A stretch of 64,000 nt of DNA from Phosphoribacter sp037045055. Lineage in GTDB: Bacteria > Actinomycetota > Actinomycetes > Actinomycetales > Dermatophilaceae. The notes beneath the pieces were generated by a model. That model ran no database searches and had not been told where the DNA came from. It was given only the letters and a program-made list of their open reading frames with translations. Positions 61,272 through 64,000 of this stretch are shown here, piece after piece (position 1 is the first letter of the stretch; each line of letters starts with the position of its first letter). The stretch spans positions 558,001-622,000 of the forward strand of contig JBAOHJ010000001.1 in NCBI GenBank assembly GCA_037045055.1, read 5' to 3'. The translations under genes were made by a program, and so were the position numbers.

Positions 61272-61967
61272 TCACGCCAACTGCGCGCGCAGACGCGCCG
61301 CAGCGCCGATCATCGCCGGCCCGTACCAGGTGAGCGACTGCCCGTCGACCAGCCGATACGGTCTGCCGGCGAACGCCTGCGGTCCGTCGGCGGCGGTGAA
61401 CCGGTAGGGCTCGTCGGGCAGCACGACGACGTCGTATGCCGGCAGGGCGCCGGGGTCCAGGCGGGGGTACCGCTCGGGCTGGTCGGCCAGGACGTTGACC
61501 AGGCCCAGGCGGCGCAGGACGTCACCGGCATACGTGTCGGCGCCGAGGAAAACCCACGGCCGTTGCCACACCGGCACGACGACCCGCCAGGCCGGCCCCG
61601 CCGCGGTGTCGGCCCAGGCCCGTCGCGCCTGCTCGAGCCACTCCCGGTGCGGGGCGTCCAGCCGCGCCAGCAACCGGTCCAGCTCGCCCAGAGCCCCGTC
61701 GACGCTGCGGCCGTCGGTGACGAAGACCTCGACGCCGAGCCGGGTCAGGGCCTCGGCGTCGGCCCGGCGGTTCTCCTCCTCGTTGACCACGACGAGGTCC
61801 GGGCGCAGGGCGGCGATCGCGGCGAGGTCGGGGTTCTTCGTCCCACGGACTCGGGTGACCGGCAGGTCGGCCGGGCGGACGCACCAGTCCGTGGCGCCGA
61901 CGAGCGCGCCCGGACGGCTCACCGCGATGGCCTCGGTGAGCGAGGGCACGAGCGAGACGACGCGCAC
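61272..61967 (-). CDS. Helical-backbone metal receptor (BtuF/FepB-like) without signal peptide
   Basis: 231 residues from GTG 61967. MRVVSLVPSLTEAIAV opens the periplasmic-binding fold; LVGATDWCVRP, VRGTKNPDLAAIAALRPDLVVVNEEENRRADAEAL follow as in BtuF. No signal peptide or lipobox is seen, so it is predicted cytoplasmic and is not an ABC receptor in the normal way. Such orphan proteins are common in actinobacteria, function unproven. Convergent with fdsD. Confidence 0.78.
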   Translation of the reverse strand: MRVVSLVPSLTEAIAVSRPGALVGATDWCVRPADLPVTRVRGTKNPDLAAIAALRPDLVVVNEEENRRADAEALTRLGVEVFVTDGRSVDGALGELDRLLARLDAPHREWLEQARRAWADTAAGPAWRVVVPVWQRPWVFLGADTYAGDVLRRLGLVNVLADQPERYPRLDPGALPAYDVVVLPDEPYRFTAADGPQAFAGRPYRLVDGQSLTWYGPAMIGAAARLRAQLA

Positions 61968-62499
61968 CGGTCAGCGCCGGATCCGTCTCGCCGTATCGCC
62001 ACCGAGCTGCTCGGCTGGACGGCCCGCGACCGCGGGGCGCCGGCCCGGCCCGGCGTGCGCCGGCGGCGGCCCGGCGGGGTGCGCCGGCGGCCGATCTGCG
62101 ACGGGGAGCTCGACGCGGACGTATCGGGCGTCGACACCGGCTTCGGTCACGGACTCCACGGTCGACCACGGCGTGCCTGGCCGCAAGGGGGCGTGTCGGG
62201 CAGTCCGTGGCCGCCGACGGCGCCGGGCTCGCATCCCGGGAGGAACCGCCCGAGGATTCCGGCACGAGGAATTGCGATGCGGTGGCCCTCGGCCCAGGTT
62301 CGGCGGCGCGGGAGGCTGACCCCGGGCCGGGTCCCCCAGGTCGGCGTGAGCACCAGTGTCTGCCCTCGGGAACGCGGCCATGCGGGCAACGATCATGAGT
62401 CGTTGTCGTCGAGTGCTTGACCTCGGACTGTCGCGTGCGTGACAGTCGTCAACCACGCGGACCGGATGTGCGGCCGGTCCCCAGCCCGGAGGTGGACAG
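61968..62499. other. 532-bp gap before livK, no gene seen
   Basis: No open frame here has a plausible start, codon use and similarity. Near the 3' end is a TTGACC hexamer (62417-62422) followed by the inverted repeat at 62426-62447. The rest shows no structure I could name; decayed coding DNA is possible, as the GC is a little less regular than in flanking genes. Confidence 0.5.
62426..62447. promoter_or_regulatory. Inverted repeat, probable operator of the livK transporter operon
   Basis: GACTGTC (62426-62432) and GACAGTC (62441-62447) are perfect 7-bp arms around 8 bases, directly behind a TTGACC -35-like element and 53 bp before livK. The position fits a repressor site or a leader hairpin. 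Confidence 0.5.
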
Positions 62500-63705
62500 A
62501 TGAAGGCGCGTCGACACGGCTTGGTCAACGCGGTCGCCGGGGTGGCGGCGGCGACGACGATCGGCGTGTTCCTGGCCGGCTGCGGCGGATCGTCGCTGTC
62601 CTCCGGGGGGTCCGGGTCGGGCGGCGACGCGGCCACGGCGGCGACGATCGGTTTCCTCGTGCCCAAGTCCGGGGTGTACGCCCCGCTGGGCACCGACATG
62701 GAGAACGGCTTCCGGCTCTACCTCAAGCAGAAGGGCGAGAAGCTCGGCGGCAAGACCATCACCCTCAAGGTCGTCGACGAGGGGGCCGGTCCCGACACCG
62801 GGGTGCCGGCCGGCCAGGCGCTGGCCCGCGACGCCGATGTCAAGGCGGTCGCCGGCGTGGTCAACTCCGCGGTCGCCCTGGGCCTGCGCGACGCCTTCCA
62901 GGAGGCGAAGAAGCCGCTCATCGTGGCCAACGCCGGAGCCGACGCGATCAGCGGTGAGCGGTCCTCGGACTACATGTGGCGCACGAGCTTCTCCAACGGC
63001 GAGTGCGGGGCGTCCCTGGGCAAGTACGTCGCCAGCCAGCTCAAGGGCGCCAGCGCCTACCTCATGGCCCCCGACTACGCCGCCGGCAAGGAGGCCGTCA
63101 CCGGGTTCGAGCAGGCCTTCAAAGCCGCCGGCGGCACGGTGGCCGGCACCCAGCTGACCCCGTTCGGCACGACGACGAACTTCCAGCCCTACCTCGCCGC
63201 GGCGCGTAACTCCGGGGCCAAGGCGATCTTCGCGTTCTACGCCGGGTCGGAGGCGGTGACCTTCGTCAAGCAGTACAACGAGCTCGGCATGAGCACCGAC
63301 CTGCCGCTGTACGGCTCGGGCTTCCTCACCGAGGGTGGCGTGCTCGCCGCGCAGGGCAAGTCCGCGGTGGGCATCATGACGTCGCTGAACTACTCCAACC
63401 AGCTCGACACCGCGACCAACAAGACGTTCGTCGAGGACTACACCAAGGCCTACGGCTCGGCCCCTACGGTCTACTCGGTGACGGCATACGACGCCGCGGC
63501 GGTGCTCGACAAGGCCCTGACCCAGGGTGTGGGTGGCGACCAGATCGTCGCGGGCCTCAAGGCGATCGGCACCATCGACAGCCCACGCGGTCAGTGGAAG
63601 TTCTCCGAGAAGCACGGGGCGGCCCAGGCGTACTACCTGCGCAAGGTCGTCGAGAAGGACGGCCAGTTGGTGAACTCGGTGATCGGCGACCTGGCCAAGC
63701 TCTGA
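62500..63705 (+). CDS. Branched-chain amino acid-type ABC transporter substrate-binding lipoprotein (LivK family)
   Basis: 401 residues from ATG 62500 (GGAGG upstream). Lipoprotein signal MKARRHGL...VFLAGC with lipid-bearing Cys28, then a Gly/Ser linker. The periplasmic-binding domain reads TIGFLVPKSGVYAPLGTDMENGF and later AYLMAPDYAAGKEAVTGFEQAF and SVTAYDAAAVLDKAL. LivK relatives bind amino acids but also aromatic acids (benzoate, hydroxycinnamates, for example CouP). Beside a protocatechuate operon, an aromatic ligand is plausible, not proven. Followed by livH 28 bp later. Confidence 0.9.
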   Translation: MKARRHGLVNAVAGVAAATTIGVFLAGCGGSSLSSGGSGSGGDAATAATIGFLVPKSGVYAPLGTDMENGFRLYLKQKGEKLGGKTITLKVVDEGAGPDTGVPAGQALARDADVKAVAGVVNSAVALGLRDAFQEAKKPLIVANAGADAISGERSSDYMWRTSFSNGECGASLGKYVASQLKGASAYLMAPDYAAGKEAVTGFEQAFKAAGGTVAGTQLTPFGTTTNFQPYLAAARNSGAKAIFAFYAGSEAVTFVKQYNELGMSTDLPLYGSGFLTEGGVLAAQGKSAVGIMTSLNYSNQLDTATNKTFVEDYTKAYGSAPTVYSVTAYDAAAVLDKALTQGVGGDQIVAGLKAIGTIDSPRGQWKFSEKHGAAQAYYLRKVVEKDGQLVNSVIGDLAKL

Positions 63706-63733
63706 GCGGCGGCGGGGCGAAGGGACGGCGGTC

Positions 63734-64000
63734 ATGGGCTGGTTGACCACCAATCTCATCACGGTGATCGACGGGGTGGCCTTCGGCGTGCTGCTGTTCG
63801 TCATCGCCCTCGGGCTGTCGCTCGTGTTCGGGGTCATGGACGTGCTCAACCTCGCCCACGGCGCGATCTTCCTCGTCGGCGCCTACGTCGCGGTGAGCCT
63901 GTCGGGCGGCGCGCAGTGGGGCCTGCTGGCCTTCGCCGGGGCGGGCGTCGTCGCGCTGGTCGTGGGCGGGCTGTTCGGGTGGGGCCTGTCGGCGATGGTC
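63734..64000 (+). CDS. Branched-chain amino acid-type ABC permease (LivH-like), cut by window edge
   Basis: The frame is open from ATG 63734 to the edge (89 residues). MGWLTTNLITVIDGVAFGVL, then VIALGLSLVFGVMDVLNLAHGAIFLVGAY, the LivH signature with NLAHG. It forms the membrane channel with a LivM partner, which with LivG and LivF would follow outside the window. Confidence 0.9.
   Translation, partial: MGWLTTNLITVIDGVAFGVLLFVIALGLSLVFGVMDVLNLAHGAIFLVGAYVAVSLSGGAQWGLLAFAGAGVVALVVGGLFGWGLSAMV

Noticed and set aside
61968..62499. Several short open frames in the gap before livK
   Set aside because: None has a ribosome site plus a plausible protein; residues are dominated by Arg, Pro and Gly typical of shadow frames.

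Overview
The window is a high-GC (about 70% or more) actinobacterial chromosome segment. Its backbone order polA / hotdog thioesterase / ANTAR response regulator / gltD-gltB / lgt / trpA-trpB-trpC ... trpE-hisI is one I associate with Actinobacteria. Tight GTGA/ATGA start-stop overlaps and strong GGAGG ribosome sites also fit. I would guess Micrococcales (Intrasporangiaceae-like), but that is inference.

Region 1 (1-1543) holds the 5' end of polA and a divergent hotdog thioesterase. Region 2 (1.6-22 kb) looks like a catabolic island set between two backbone blocks. It contains two aryl-CoA ligases of the benzoate-CoA ligase type, two amidohydrolases, a MaoC hydratase, two AAHS-type aromatic-acid MFS transporters (one frameshifted), a complete FixABCX electron-transfer module next to an acyl-CoA dehydrogenase and a thiolase, a gamma-carbonic-anhydrase/PaaY-like protein and an IclR regulator. 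An acyl-CoA synthetase, a wax ester synthase/DGAT and a GNAT protein follow. The best reading is CoA-dependent side-chain degradation of aromatic (phenylpropanoid-like) or hydroaromatic acids.

Region 3 (22-43 kb) is housekeeping: a PdtaR-like regulator, tRNA-Leu(CAA), glutamate synthase, and a long minus-strand hisI-trpE-(membrane proteins)-trpC-trpB-trpA-MauE-DsbA-lgt run joined by overlapping stops and starts. It continues with an asymmetric heterodimeric ABC exporter and an acyltransferase carrying a histone-H1-like KAAPA repeat tail. Region 4 (43.2-47.6 kb) is an intact IS1380-type element with a 5-bp target duplication inserted exactly at the pnp stop codon, then pnp and rpsO.

Region 5 (47.9-56 kb) is a plus-strand protocatechuate 4,5-cleavage (lig) operon: a PrpF-type isomerase, LigJ-, LigK- and LigI-like enzymes, a fused LigA-LigB dioxygenase, LigC, plus an unexplained NAD-binding dehydrogenase and an aldo-keto reductase. 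Region 6 (56.1-61.2 kb) is an NAD-dependent molybdenum formate dehydrogenase (fdsGBAD). Region 7 is an orphan metal-receptor protein and the start of a branched-chain-amino-acid-type ABC importer (LivK, LivH) cut by the window edge.

Taken together: import of aromatic acids (MFS/ABC), CoA activation and side-chain removal (region 2), ring cleavage of protocatechuate to pyruvate/oxaloacetate (region 5), and oxidation of C1 units such as methoxyl-derived formate (region 6). The linkage of these modules is inference. Sequence-level oddities are an octamer GTATGCCG/CGGCATAC present about 50 times and three short tandem duplications, two of which span a stop codon.
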